64,000 bases of DNA, from contig JABDDT010000008.1 of assembly GCA_013287475.1 (NCBI GenBank), positions 1 to 64,000 of the forward strand, read 5' to 3'. The position numbers and the translations under genes are program-made. This DNA comes from Bacteroidota bacterium (lineage in GTDB: Bacteria > Bacteroidota > Bacteroidia > Chitinophagales > Chitinophagaceae). The notes beneath the pieces were generated by a model. It was not told the origin of the DNA. It worked only from the letters and a program-made list of their open reading frames with translations, and did not search any database. Shown here piece by piece: positions 51,763 through 60,825 of this stretch; position 1 is the stretch's first letter, and each line of letters opens with the position of its first letter.

Positions 51763-53121
51763 ATGCAATTGAAGCGGGCGGCGTTTGGACATGATTTCCA
51801 CTGGGGTGTTTCCACAGCTGCTTACCAGATCGAAGGCGCTCATGATGCTGATGGGAAGGGCTCTTCCATTTGGGATGAGTTCACCCAAAAAAAGAAAAAA
51901 ATCCTAAATGGCCATCATGGGGAAACGGCCTGTGATTTTTATTACCGGTATCCGCAGGATATACGCCTGATGAATCAACTGAACATTCCCAATTATCGGT
52001 TTTCCATTGCCTGGAGCAGAATCTTTCCGGATGGAACGGGTACTGTTAATCAACCCGGCGTGGATTTTTATAACCGCCTGATCGATGAATGCATGGCCAA
52101 TAAAATTCAGCCATGGGTAACATTGTATCACTGGGATCTGCCGGCTGCCCTGGAGCGGAAAGGTGGCTGGACGAACCGCGAAATAATCAACTGGTTTAGT
52201 TCGTATGTGGAATACTGTGTAAAACAATTTGGCGATCGGGTACAACGCTGGATGATATTGAATGAACCCATCGTGTTTACGGGAGCAGGTTATTTTTTAG
52301 GAGTACATGCACCAGGAAAAAAGGGATTGACTAATTTCCTTTCATCTGCACATCATGCGGCCCTTTGCCAGGCAGAAGGTGGAAGAATTGTGAAAAGTCT
52401 TTCTCCCGAATCAAAAGTTGGAACCACCTTTTCATATTCACATATTGAACCTTTAAGGGAAATTGAAAAAGACAGAGCCGCCGTAAAAAAAACAGATGCC
52501 TTGTTAAACCGGTTATTTATTGAACCATTGCTGGGAATGGGTTATCCGCTGAAGGACCTGAAAATATTACAGGGACTTGAAAGATTTTATAAAGATGGTG
52601 ATACAGCAAAACTTGCTTTCGATATGGATTTTATAGGTCTTCAGAATTATACCCGTGAACTCGTGCGGCATGCCCCTTTTATGCCCTTTATAAAGGCAAA
52701 AATCATCAAAGCAGGCAAAAGGAATGTTGAAAGAACCCAGATGGACTGGGAAGTGCATCCACCCGCGATCTATCATGCGCTTATGCGCTGGAGCCAATAT
52801 AAAAACCTGAAGGAAATTATTATTACTGAAAATGGAGCTGCATTTGAAGATCGTTATGAAGAAGGTGAAGTAAATGATCAGAAAAGAATGATTTATATAA
52901 AAGATCATATTGCACAGGTGCTGCTAGCAAAGCAGGATGGGGCTCCGGTAAATGGATATTTTGTCTGGACCCTCATGGATAATTTTGAATGGGCGGAAGG
53001 ATATTATCCGAAATTCGGACTGGTGCATGTAAATTTTAAAACGCAGGAAAGAATTGTGAAAGCTTCGGGCAAGTGGTATGCGGCTTTCCTGGAGAAGAAA
53101 GCTTTAACGGATATCCCTTAA
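51763..53121 (+). CDS. Beta-glucosidase, glycoside hydrolase family 1
   Basis: A 452-residue cytoplasmic retaining glycosidase with a TIM barrel. The family start 'FHWGVSTAAYQIEGA' is at residues 12-26. The acid/base Glu168 lies in MILNEPIVF and the nucleophile Glu356 in IIITENGAAF. 'TLYHWDLP' and the C-terminal 'YFVWTLMDNFEWAEGY' are also conserved. There is no signal peptide. It lies one base after the glycosyltransferase stop codon, so a sugar conjugate made by one may be trimmed by the other. The 3' end overlaps the convergent desaturase by 18 bases. Confidence 0.95.
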   Translation: MQLKRAAFGHDFHWGVSTAAYQIEGAHDADGKGSSIWDEFTQKKKKILNGHHGETACDFYYRYPQDIRLMNQLNIPNYRFSIAWSRIFPDGTGTVNQPGVDFYNRLIDECMANKIQPWVTLYHWDLPAALERKGGWTNREIINWFSSYVEYCVKQFGDRVQRWMILNEPIVFTGAGYFLGVHAPGKKGLTNFLSSAHHAALCQAEGGRIVKSLSPESKVGTTFSYSHIEPLREIEKDRAAVKKTDALLNRLFIEPLLGMGYPLKDLKILQGLERFYKDGDTAKLAFDMDFIGLQNYTRELVRHAPFMPFIKAKIIKAGKRNVERTQMDWEVHPPAIYHALMRWSQYKNLKEIIITENGAAFEDRYEEGEVNDQKRMIYIKDHIAQVLLAKQDGAPVNGYFVWTLMDNFEWAEGYYPKFGLVHVNFKTQERIVKASGKWYAAFLEKKALTDIP

Positions 53122-54081
53122 TCCCACCATTTTCTTTTTTTCCTGATCCCAGATTTTCAAACGGAGACAGGCGACAATTTCTTTGATACGCAATGAAGTG
53201 CGTTTGCAATTTTGAAGTTCTTTAAATTTATCCATCACCTCAGGAAGACGGTAAAAGGGTATTTTGGAATTCAGGTGATGTATATGATGGTATCCAATAT
53301 TTCCCGTGAGCCATGCCATAACAGGATTCATCACCATATAGCTGGAGGATTCCATTGCCGCCTTTTCGTAAGCCCATTCGTTATTGTCTGAAAACGTAAC
53401 CCCCGGGAAATTATGCTGGGCATAAAAAAGATAAGCTCCCATGGCAAAGGCAATGATAAAGGGCAGAAAAAATAAAAAGAACCAGATCTGCCATCCAAGT
53501 AAAATAAATAACAATACAGATACTGATACATGTATAATCAGGGCAATCAGTGAATCATAATGCTTGCGTGGGTTACTTACAAAAGAAGCAATACACATTC
53601 CGAATATAAACATCGAAAAATAGCCAAGAGCTATCGTTAACGGATGCCTGATAGCCAGGTATTCAAATTTCTGGCGATTGCTCATCTCCTCGAATTTCTT
53701 CTTAGTTGCTATCGGATAAGAGCCAATGCTGGCGCTGAATAATTTAGAATTATTATTGTGGTGATGATCATGGGATCTTTTCCAGATACTGGTTGGGGAA
53801 AGTATAAATACCCCAAAAGCAGTCATAATAAAATCTGCCAGTTTTGAATGTGTGAGTATAGAATGGTGCTGATGATCATGATATATGATAAACATTCGAA
53901 CCAACAGTAGCCCTGTTAGAACGCTGAAGAATAACCTTACTGGAAGAAATGGTATCATAATTGTTGCCGTAAGAGACAACGCAAGGAAAAGAATAGTAGT
54001 AATCACATGCATCCAGCTTTTACTTCTTATCTCCTTTGCAAAGGGTTTAGTCGCCAGTATAAGTTCTTTTCCACAGAGCAT
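53104..54081 (-). CDS. Membrane fatty acid desaturase
   Basis: A 325-residue integral membrane di-iron enzyme that introduces a double bond into acyl chains. The three His boxes are HDHQHH (about 68-73), HDHHH (about 104-108) and HHIHH (about 265-269), and four or more hydrophobic segments lie between them. The ATG at 54081 is used, 10 bases after the acyltransferase stop; longer frames upstream would overlap that gene. It forms an operon with the acyltransferase. The regioselectivity is unknown. Confidence 0.9.
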   Translation of the reverse strand: MLCGKELILATKPFAKEIRSKSWMHVITTILFLALSLTATIMIPFLPVRLFFSVLTGLLLVRMFIIYHDHQHHSILTHSKLADFIMTAFGVFILSPTSIWKRSHDHHHNNNSKLFSASIGSYPIATKKKFEEMSNRQKFEYLAIRHPLTIALGYFSMFIFGMCIASFVSNPRKHYDSLIALIIHVSVSVLLFILLGWQIWFFLFFLPFIIAFAMGAYLFYAQHNFPGVTFSDNNEWAYEKAAMESSSYMVMNPVMAWLTGNIGYHHIHHLNSKIPFYRLPEVMDKFKELQNCKRTSLRIKEIVACLRLKIWDQEKKKMVGLRDIR

Positions 54082-54091
54082 TGATGCTACT

Positions 54092-54982
54092 TTAATTTTG
54101 AGGTCGAATGTGTTTCCATCTCCGGTGGGTCCATAACCAATTCTCAGGCTGGCTCCGGATATCATTTTCCAGTTTCCTGGTATGAATTTCAGTGATCGCT
54201 CCTGTCTCTTCCCGCCGCAAAGGTAGTTCAATTCTGTCGGCAAATACCTTGTAATAGCCCCTTTTAACTCTTCTTATGGTGATATAGACAATGGGATAAC
54301 GAATCTTTAACGCAATTTTTTCAATACCAAGAAAAACGGGTGTATCCTGATTCAGGAAACTCATCCAGTATGCCCTGTCGGGAAGCGGAGACTGGTCTGC
54401 GATAAATGCAGTTGCATTCAATTCATTCCTGTTCTTAAGCATGTCCCGCAAGGTATCTTTCATTGGAATCAGTCGGGTACCAAAACGCGTGCGCATTCTA
54501 TACACGAGTCCATTAAAATATTTGTTGGCTAAAGGATGATAGATCACATAAAGCTGATGCCTGCAACAAATACTAAATGTATTACCACCCCATTCCCAGT
54601 TTCCAAAATGACCCATAACAACCATAAAACTTTGGTTCTCTTCTGCAAGACGATTGAAGATGGATAAGGTTTCGGGGGCGAATTCACAATGCTTAACCAT
54701 ACTTTCTTTGGAAATAGTAAGGGTTTTGAAAGTCTCCAGAAAAAGATCACAGAAATAACGGTAAAACCTTAGTTCTATTTCCTGGATTTCTTTCAGTTGT
54801 TTTTCAGGAAATGATTTTACAAGATTCTCCCGAACTATTTTCCTGCGATAATGTAAAACGTGATAAATTAAAAAGAAGACTCCGGTAGAGAAGAAATACA
54901 GCAATGGAAAGGGCAAGATAGCAATCAGATAAATAAAGGGAAGGCAGACGTAATAAAAAAGCGCGTGTAAGAGATTTTTCAC
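54092..54982 (-). CDS. LpxL/HtrB-type lysophospholipid or lipid A acyltransferase
   Basis: A 296-residue inner-membrane acyltransferase with one N-terminal membrane segment. The catalytic HxxxxE motif is visible as GHFGNWE (His125, Glu130), and 'FIADQSP' and 'FLNQDTPVFLG' match the family. It starts with GTG. Such enzymes add secondary acyl chains to lipid A or acylate other lipids such as ornithine lipids. The desaturase gene follows immediately, so the pair probably tunes acyl composition of membrane lipids. Confidence 0.88.
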   Translation of the reverse strand: MKNLLHALFYYVCLPFIYLIAILPFPLLYFFSTGVFFLIYHVLHYRRKIVRENLVKSFPEKQLKEIQEIELRFYRYFCDLFLETFKTLTISKESMVKHCEFAPETLSIFNRLAEENQSFMVVMGHFGNWEWGGNTFSICCRHQLYVIYHPLANKYFNGLVYRMRTRFGTRLIPMKDTLRDMLKNRNELNATAFIADQSPLPDRAYWMSFLNQDTPVFLGIEKIALKIRYPIVYITIRRVKRGYYKVFADRIELPLRREETGAITEIHTRKLENDIRSQPENWLWTHRRWKHIRPQN

Positions 54983-55050
54983 CTGGAAAAAGCCAAAGAT
55001 ATAGCAATAATTCTAAGTAGATTGCGTTATAATTAGTTATTAATTGCCCA

Positions 55051-55791
55051 ATGAGAAGCAGATTCTGTAGTTATTTTATTCTTTGTTCTCTGATTATCAT
55101 CGTTTGCAGTTGCAATAAAAATAATCCACTCATTACCGATACTCCGGCAAATTATTATCCGATGGTCGTGGGTAATTACATTATTTACCGGATGGATTCC
55201 CTCAAATTTTACAATGTCGGATCGCAGGATTCGATTATAAGCTATCATGCAAAAGAAGTGGTTGATGATACGATAACTGATAATCTGGGAAGGCTTAGTT
55301 ACCGTATTATCCGTTACCTGAGTGATACAAACGAAATTGCGCCATGGACTCCTTCCATTGCATATATGGTAACACCGCTGCCCGGTTCGGTTGAAGTAGT
55401 AGAGAACAATCTCCGTTTTATCAAAATGGTAACACCGGTTCAGAATGGAGTAAACTGGATGGGTAATTCATATATAGACACGAAATCTGCTGATTCTCCT
55501 GTTCCCTATATGGATGGATGGGACTACACTTACTCAAATACAGGACAGCCCTTCAACGTATTGATGGGAACAGTTCCCGTTTCAGTTATTATAAATGAAG
55601 CGAACAGTGTTACGGGTCTTGGTGATGGTTCGTATACTCAGACGGTTTTCAGTGAAGAAGTTTATGGTAAAAATATCGGGCTCATTTATAAACAGTTCCT
55701 GTATTCAGTATATCAGTCACCCAATGTGGAGTACCCTTCAGGAGCAACCATCGGATATGGATTGACTTTCAACATGGTTTCCCATAATTAA
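55051..55791 (+). CDS. Lipoprotein of unknown function
   Basis: A 246-residue exported protein. The signal peptide ends IIVCSC with Cys21 as the probable lipid site, followed by NKNNP. The mature part looks beta-rich (NYIIYRMDSLKFYNVGSQDS, 'VYGKNIGLIYKQFLYSVY') and resembles lipoproteins often found in Chitinophagaceae, but no named domain was recognised. It is 5 bases before the subtilase gene, so the two are probably made together. Confidence 0.68.
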   Translation: MRSRFCSYFILCSLIIIVCSCNKNNPLITDTPANYYPMVVGNYIIYRMDSLKFYNVGSQDSIISYHAKEVVDDTITDNLGRLSYRIIRYLSDTNEIAPWTPSIAYMVTPLPGSVEVVENNLRFIKMVTPVQNGVNWMGNSYIDTKSADSPVPYMDGWDYTYSNTGQPFNVLMGTVPVSVIINEANSVTGLGDGSYTQTVFSEEVYGKNIGLIYKQFLYSVYQSPNVEYPSGATIGYGLTFNMVSHN

Positions 55792-55796
55792 TCCCC

Positions 55797-57488
55797 TTGC
55801 GACCTTTTTTATTTATTTCCCTCTTTTTGTTTCAGCGCGTTTTCGCGCAGGAGTATAAATACCTGGTTCATTTAAAGGATAAAAATAATAACGGATTCAG
55901 TATTGCAAATCCTGCTTCCTTTCTTTCCGACAAATCAATTCAACGGCGGACAAAACAGAATATAAGTATAGACTCAACTGATCTGCCTGTTACAGCGGCT
56001 TATATTGACAGTATTTCTTCTCTGCATGCCCTTCGGATCCTGAACAAATCCAGGTGGTTTAATCAGGTGCTTATTGGTTTATCTGATACGAGTGTACTGC
56101 AACAGGTGATGCAGTTTTCATTTGTAATATCTTCCGAGCCGGTAAACAACAAACAGATAAAAAAAATTCCAGGGAGGATATCCGTTAATCAGCACCCCGC
56201 CATTTTGGGAATTTCAGCCGTTACGGCGAATCCAAACTGTCTCATAGTAACTGATTCTATCAATTATGGCGAATCACAAAGTCAGGTTTATATTCATAAT
56301 GGTGAATATCTTCACGATCTCGGATTTCGTGGAGAAGGTATGACGGTTGCCATTTTGGACGATGGCTTCAACAGTTATCTCAGTAATCCGGCATTCGACA
56401 GTTTAAGAAATTATAACAGGATACTTGGGACTTATGATTTTGTAAATCAGAAAGTCAGCGTAAATGAAGAAGACCAGCATGGCGCAAATTGTTTTTCCAT
56501 TATTGCTGCCAATATTCCCGGGACAATGGTCGGCACAGCGCCGGATGCCAGTTACTGGCTTTTTAAAACAGAAGATATTACATCAGAAACACCGGTTGAA
56601 GAACAAAACTGGGTTGCCGCTGCCGAATTTGCAGACAGTGCCGGTGCCGATCTGATCACAACTTCACTTGGTTATAGCTATTTTGATGATTCGATTTATA
56701 ATTTGAATTATGCACAAAGAAACGGACATACTGCGCTGATTAGCCGGGCAGCCAACCTGGCTGTAAGCAAAGGAATGATTGTAACGGCCAGCGCAGGAAA
56801 TTCAGGAGGAATGACGAATGAGGAAAAATATGTTCTTTGTCCTGCGGACGGAGACAGTGTATACACGGTCGGTTCAGTAGATTTCAGTGGAGTGATTGCA
56901 TACTCGTCCAGTTGGGGGCCTAATTCTTCCGGACAGATAAAACCCGATGGAGTTTCAGTTGGTGCCGGGGCCTATTATGTGGCACCTGACGGAATCGTAC
57001 ATTCAGGTTCGGGAACTTCCTATTCAAATCCGAATCTGGCAGGGTTGATTATATGTCTCTGGCAGGCTTTTCCGGAATTTGGTCCGCATGATATACTCGC
57101 TGCAGTCCGTCAGTCAAGTAATAAATACAACAGTCCTGATAACCGGTACGGATATGGATTACCTGATTTCGAAAAAGCATATTCTATTCTCCTGAATAAA
57201 AGACTGGCTGCTTATAATCAATTACTGGGTAATGATTGGATCCGAGTTTACCCTGTTCCTTTTTTGCAATCATTCAACCTTATATTCAAACCTTCCATAA
57301 CCGGAAACGCAAATTTACTGTTGCTGGATGTTTCAGGTAAAATTATAATGAAGAAAACTGTTCCGACTACTGCCGGTCTGTTGCAATGGTTAGAATTTAA
57401 TATCAGTCAGCCTCTTTCAAGCGGTGTATATTTTCTGAGATATTTTGATCAGAATGAATCCAAAACTTTAAAGCTTCTTAAATATTAA
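55797..57488 (+). CDS. Secreted subtilisin-family (S8) serine protease with T9SS-type tail
   Basis: A 563-residue protease. The catalytic triad is visible as Asp188 (VAILDDGF), His228 (DQHGANC) and Ser408 (GSGTSYSNP), with the oxyanion Asn335 (SAGNSGG). An inhibitor-like propeptide spans about 20-130. The C-terminal 75 residues ('IRVYPVPFLQSFNLIF', 'LLDVSGKIIMKK', 'SSGVYFLRYFDQNESKTLKLLKY') match the type A sorting domain of the type IX secretion system. An in-frame stop lies just upstream and no ATG is available, so the start is the TTG at 55797, 5 bases after the lipoprotein stop. The signal peptide ends RVFAQ. Confidence 0.9.
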   Translation: MRPFLFISLFLFQRVFAQEYKYLVHLKDKNNNGFSIANPASFLSDKSIQRRTKQNISIDSTDLPVTAAYIDSISSLHALRILNKSRWFNQVLIGLSDTSVLQQVMQFSFVISSEPVNNKQIKKIPGRISVNQHPAILGISAVTANPNCLIVTDSINYGESQSQVYIHNGEYLHDLGFRGEGMTVAILDDGFNSYLSNPAFDSLRNYNRILGTYDFVNQKVSVNEEDQHGANCFSIIAANIPGTMVGTAPDASYWLFKTEDITSETPVEEQNWVAAAEFADSAGADLITTSLGYSYFDDSIYNLNYAQRNGHTALISRAANLAVSKGMIVTASAGNSGGMTNEEKYVLCPADGDSVYTVGSVDFSGVIAYSSSWGPNSSGQIKPDGVSVGAGAYYVAPDGIVHSGSGTSYSNPNLAGLIICLWQAFPEFGPHDILAAVRQSSNKYNSPDNRYGYGLPDFEKAYSILLNKRLAAYNQLLGNDWIRVYPVPFLQSFNLIFKPSITGNANLLLLDVSGKIIMKKTVPTTAGLLQWLEFNISQPLSSGVYFLRYFDQNESKTLKLLKY

Positions 57489-57562
57489 TTTCCGGGTTTA
57501 GATTTGCATTACCGGATTTTTGAAAGATTTTACTATCTTAAAGCAGCTAAGTCATATAATAT

Positions 57563-58228
57563 ATGGAAGAAAAAGAGTCTGAAAATATACCGGCCCCATC
57601 CAATAATAAAAAAGATGAGCGTCCTGAAGTAATTATTATAAGAAACTGGAAAGAATACCTGGGCGAATCTTTGCTGATAGTATTCAGTGTTGCCCTGGCC
57701 ATCATCTTAACGGAAGTTTTTACAAAAATTCACGAAAACCAGCAAACGCGTGAAGTTCTACATCAGTTGAAGCTGGAGATTATAAATAATAATGAATCTG
57801 AAGAAATTCAATATAGATATCATCTCAAGGTATTGCAGAATATAGACTCTGCTTTGCACCATGAAAAATTCCGGAAAACATTTTTAGACAGCGGCCAGGT
57901 ACATTTGCAAGCCATTGCACCGGATGGAGTATTAAGAGTAGATTTGAATGACATTGCCTGGCAGGTAGCAAAACAAAATAATATTTTTTCTAAACTTAGC
58001 CTGGAAACATACAGATTACTTACTGATATTTACGATAACCAGGCCAGGATTATAAAATCAGAAGATGAAATTGGCAAATTGCTGCTTTCATTTGAATCTC
58101 GTGAATCAGGAAATGCAAATGCTACCCTTATCTTAATGCGAGACATTTATAGAGCATGGGCTGTTGATAGAGCACCACGATTATTGAAAAATTATAAGAA
58201 AGCAATTAATGCATTGAGTGATTACTAG
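57563..58228 (+). CDS. Single-pass membrane protein of unknown function
   Basis: A 221-residue protein with a charged cytoplasmic N-terminus, one membrane segment (about 32-52, YLGESLLIVFSVALAIILTEVF) and a helical periplasmic domain. The arrangement recalls DUF6090-type proteins of Bacteroidota, but I cannot confirm the family. Its TAG stop overlaps the TAG of the convergent gene in a CTAG palindrome. Confidence 0.6.
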   Translation: MEEKESENIPAPSNNKKDERPEVIIIRNWKEYLGESLLIVFSVALAIILTEVFTKIHENQQTREVLHQLKLEIINNNESEEIQYRYHLKVLQNIDSALHHEKFRKTFLDSGQVHLQAIAPDGVLRVDLNDIAWQVAKQNNIFSKLSLETYRLLTDIYDNQARIIKSEDEIGKLLLSFESRESGNANATLILMRDIYRAWAVDRAPRLLKNYKKAINALSDY

Positions 58229-58671
58229 CTTCTCAATGATCTGTATAAATGCCATGTTTTACCGTTATCGCTCTTGAGCATTATTTTCTGATCAGCATTT
58301 TCAAGCGTAACAACATAACCAGGTTTATCATTTATAGAATAAGTGAACAAGTCGGAAATCCAATAATTAGTATACTTAGTCTTTAAATCAGATTTCAGCG
58401 TTTCAGGTAATCTGTCGGATAGAATGTAATTTGCGATTCCCATAAAGTCAGCATCTTCAGAATAAAATGCGAATAAAGTTCTTCCATGCTGATTAAAAAT
58501 CACTTCATAATAATTATCCATTTTTTGCCACTGCACATTCTTTGCAAAATTAAAATTGCTGTTGAACGCTGATTCTACGTATTGAGGAACATTACCATCT
58601 TTATTAGCGGCATAACCCACTGTGATGGTTAAAACGAAGGCAGAGATTAATGTCAGAATTATCTTTTTCAT
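58225..58671 (-). CDS. Exported PepSY-like small protein
   Basis: A 148-residue secreted protein. The signal peptide ends VGYAAN. The mature domain has repeated beta-alpha motifs ('VPQYVESAFNSNFNFAKNVQWQKMDNYYEVIFNQHGRTLFAFYSED') like PepSY-like/BLIP-like proteins common in Bacteroidota, which are thought to inhibit or bind other proteins. It has an exact -7 box about 47 bases upstream. It is convergent with the membrane protein gene; the stop codons overlap. Confidence 0.72.
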   Translation of the reverse strand: MKKIILTLISAFVLTITVGYAANKDGNVPQYVESAFNSNFNFAKNVQWQKMDNYYEVIFNQHGRTLFAFYSEDADFMGIANYILSDRLPETLKSDLKTKYTNYWISDLFTYSINDKPGYVVTLENADQKIMLKSDNGKTWHLYRSLRS

Positions 58672-58717
58672 AGCTGTATATTTTATATTGTTTTGAATCT
58701 TTTTAAAATATTCATCA

Positions 58718-58725
58718 CAAAAGTA
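58718..58725 (-). promoter_or_regulatory. -7 box of the PepSY-like gene
   Basis: On the minus strand TACTTTTG matches TAnnTTTG exactly and is identical to the tRNA-Met -7 box at 8132-8139. Transcription would start about 40 bases before the start codon. The -33 element is not clear. Confidence 0.4.
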
Positions 58726-58915
58726 TACCGGGTTTTCAAAGATTTTCGTGCAATGAGACGTAACTGTAATAATCTGCGACTAACGGCAGAAATCCGGAGT
58801 TTAGGCTATAATTTCAATAGAGAAAAGACTTCTACCGGCTGCCCAACATTTTTTCTAATGATTTATCCAATATTGTTATCTTAATGCGGGCCTTTCCCAA
58901 AAATATATGTTCATC

Positions 58916-60802
58916 ATGAAACAAATTACACTCCTTTTCGCCTGCTTATTACAATTGCTCACCTGTTTCGCCCAGGAAAATATTTCCATCATACCACTGC
59001 CGGTTAAACTGACCCAAAACGAAGGGCATTTTATATTGCCTGCCAATATCAGTATAAGCGCCAATGATAATCCCGAGTTAAAGACCGCGCTGGCTGTTTT
59101 ATCTGACAGGTTAACAATACCGACCGGATTTCATGTAATCCTGAATAATTCCGGTTCGTCAGTTATCAGAATAATCCTGAATAAAACCGCAGATCCTGAG
59201 CTGGGAAATGAAGGATACCAATTATCCGTAACGCCTAAGAAAGTTATTATCACAGCGAACCAGCCTGCCGGAGTATTCTATGGAGTGCAAAGTTTTTTAC
59301 AATTACTTCCTCCGGAAATTGAAAGTAATTCATTAGTTAACTCCAAAACCTGGAGTGCACCCTGCGTATCAATTACAGACTATCCTCGTTTTGGATGGCG
59401 TGGATTGATGCTGGATGTGAGCCGCCATTTTTTTACCAAAGAAGAAGTGAAGAAATATATGGATCAGATGGTGATGTATAAATATAATGTACTGCACCTG
59501 CATTTGAGTGATGATCAGGGCTGGCGCATTGAAATTAAATCATTGCCGCAACTCACCGGCGTTGGAGCATGGCGTGTTAACCGAACCGGATTATGGGGTG
59601 AATTCTTACCTGCGCTTGCCAACGAGAAATCTTCCGACGGTGGATTTTATACTCAGGATGACATGCGCGAAATGATCAGATATGCGAAGGACAGGAATAT
59701 CACCATTCTTCCCGAAATTGATGTACCCGCTCACAGCCTTGCACTCATTGCTTCCTTTCCCAATCTCTCCTGCACGCAATTGCCCTATAGTGTAAATGCC
59801 GGATTCCGCAGTCCGGTAAGGGATGATAATGCATTGTGCATTGGAAACGATTCCGTTTTTATGATGCTCGATAAAATATTTACTGAGCTGGCGGCGCTTT
59901 TTCCTTGTGAATACATACACGTTGGCGGCGACGAAGCATATAAGGGTTTTTGGTCTGACTGTCCGAAATGCCAGAAACGCATGAAAGATGAAAACCTCAA
60001 AAACGTAGATGAACTGCAAAGTTATTTTGTGAAGAGAATTGAAGTCATCTTAAAAAGTAAAGGAAAAAAACTGATAGGATGGGATGAAATTCTGGAAGGA
60101 GGACTGGCTCCTGAAGCAACTGTAATGAGCTGGAGAGGAATGAAGGGAGGTATCGATGCTGCTAAAATGAATCATCATGTGGTCATGACGCCCTGGGATT
60201 ATTGTTATCTGGATCTCTACCAGGGTGAATCCAGTGTGGAACCGCTTACTTACGGCATGTGCAGGCTCACCGATTCTTATAATTATGATCCTGTGCCGGA
60301 TAGCGTGGACGAAAAATATATTCTGGGCGGACAAGGAAATTTATGGACAGAAAGAGTATATAATATCCGCCAGATGGAATATATGACATGGCCGCGTGCA
60401 CTGGCATTGGCCGAAGTGTATTGGAGTCCGAAAGCCAGCCGTAATTGGGATAATTTTATAGCAAGAATGGAAATGCAATTTCCAAGACTTGATGCCGGAG
60501 GAATAAAATATGCCTTGAGCGCATATAACGTGATATATACACCGGTCAGAGCAAAAGACAACAGGGGATTATCCGTAAAAATTTCTACAGAAATTAAAGG
60601 ACTGGATATTTATTATACGTTCGATGGCACCAATCCTGATCCTTATTATCCAAAATACAACGGCGAGCCAATTTATTTTCCGCTCGGCGCAACACAAATC
60701 ACAGCCAACACTTTCAGAAATGGGAAGCAGGTTGGGAAACAGGTAACGATCAAGAAAGATGAATTGAACACAAGATTAAATCAGGGCAGGCATCAATATT
60801 AA
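58916..60802 (+). CDS. Beta-N-acetylhexosaminidase, glycoside hydrolase family 20
   Basis: A 628-residue secreted exo-enzyme that removes terminal N-acetylglucosamine or N-acetylgalactosamine. The ATG at 58916 opens the signal peptide (MKQITLLFACLLQLLTCFAQ). A GH20b-like domain (about 25-145) precedes the TIM barrel. The catalytic Asp-Glu pair is in YIHVGGDEAYKG (about 339-340). 'GWRGLMLDVSRHFF', 'HLHLSDDQGWRIEI' and 'LPEIDVPAH' are family motifs. A C-terminal domain with 'DIYYTFDGTNPDPYYPKYNG' resembles a chitobiase C-terminal (CHB_HEX_C-like) module. It may act on chitin fragments or host glycans. Confidence 0.95.
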   Translation: MKQITLLFACLLQLLTCFAQENISIIPLPVKLTQNEGHFILPANISISANDNPELKTALAVLSDRLTIPTGFHVILNNSGSSVIRIILNKTADPELGNEGYQLSVTPKKVIITANQPAGVFYGVQSFLQLLPPEIESNSLVNSKTWSAPCVSITDYPRFGWRGLMLDVSRHFFTKEEVKKYMDQMVMYKYNVLHLHLSDDQGWRIEIKSLPQLTGVGAWRVNRTGLWGEFLPALANEKSSDGGFYTQDDMREMIRYAKDRNITILPEIDVPAHSLALIASFPNLSCTQLPYSVNAGFRSPVRDDNALCIGNDSVFMMLDKIFTELAALFPCEYIHVGGDEAYKGFWSDCPKCQKRMKDENLKNVDELQSYFVKRIEVILKSKGKKLIGWDEILEGGLAPEATVMSWRGMKGGIDAAKMNHHVVMTPWDYCYLDLYQGESSVEPLTYGMCRLTDSYNYDPVPDSVDEKYILGGQGNLWTERVYNIRQMEYMTWPRALALAEVYWSPKASRNWDNFIARMEMQFPRLDAGGIKYALSAYNVIYTPVRAKDNRGLSVKISTEIKGLDIYYTFDGTNPDPYYPKYNGEPIYFPLGATQITANTFRNGKQVGKQVTIKKDELNTRLNQGRHQY

Positions 60803-60825
60803 TGGTACTGAAATAAATGATTGGT

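Noticed and set aside
54082-54243. Longer start for the desaturase gene
   Set aside because: The extra 54 residues are the out-of-frame 3' end of the acyltransferase gene; a good ATG lies right after that gene's stop.
58693-58884. Short plus-strand reading frame upstream of GH20
   Set aside because: It covers the PepSY-like promoter region, has no recognisable features and no coding-like composition.
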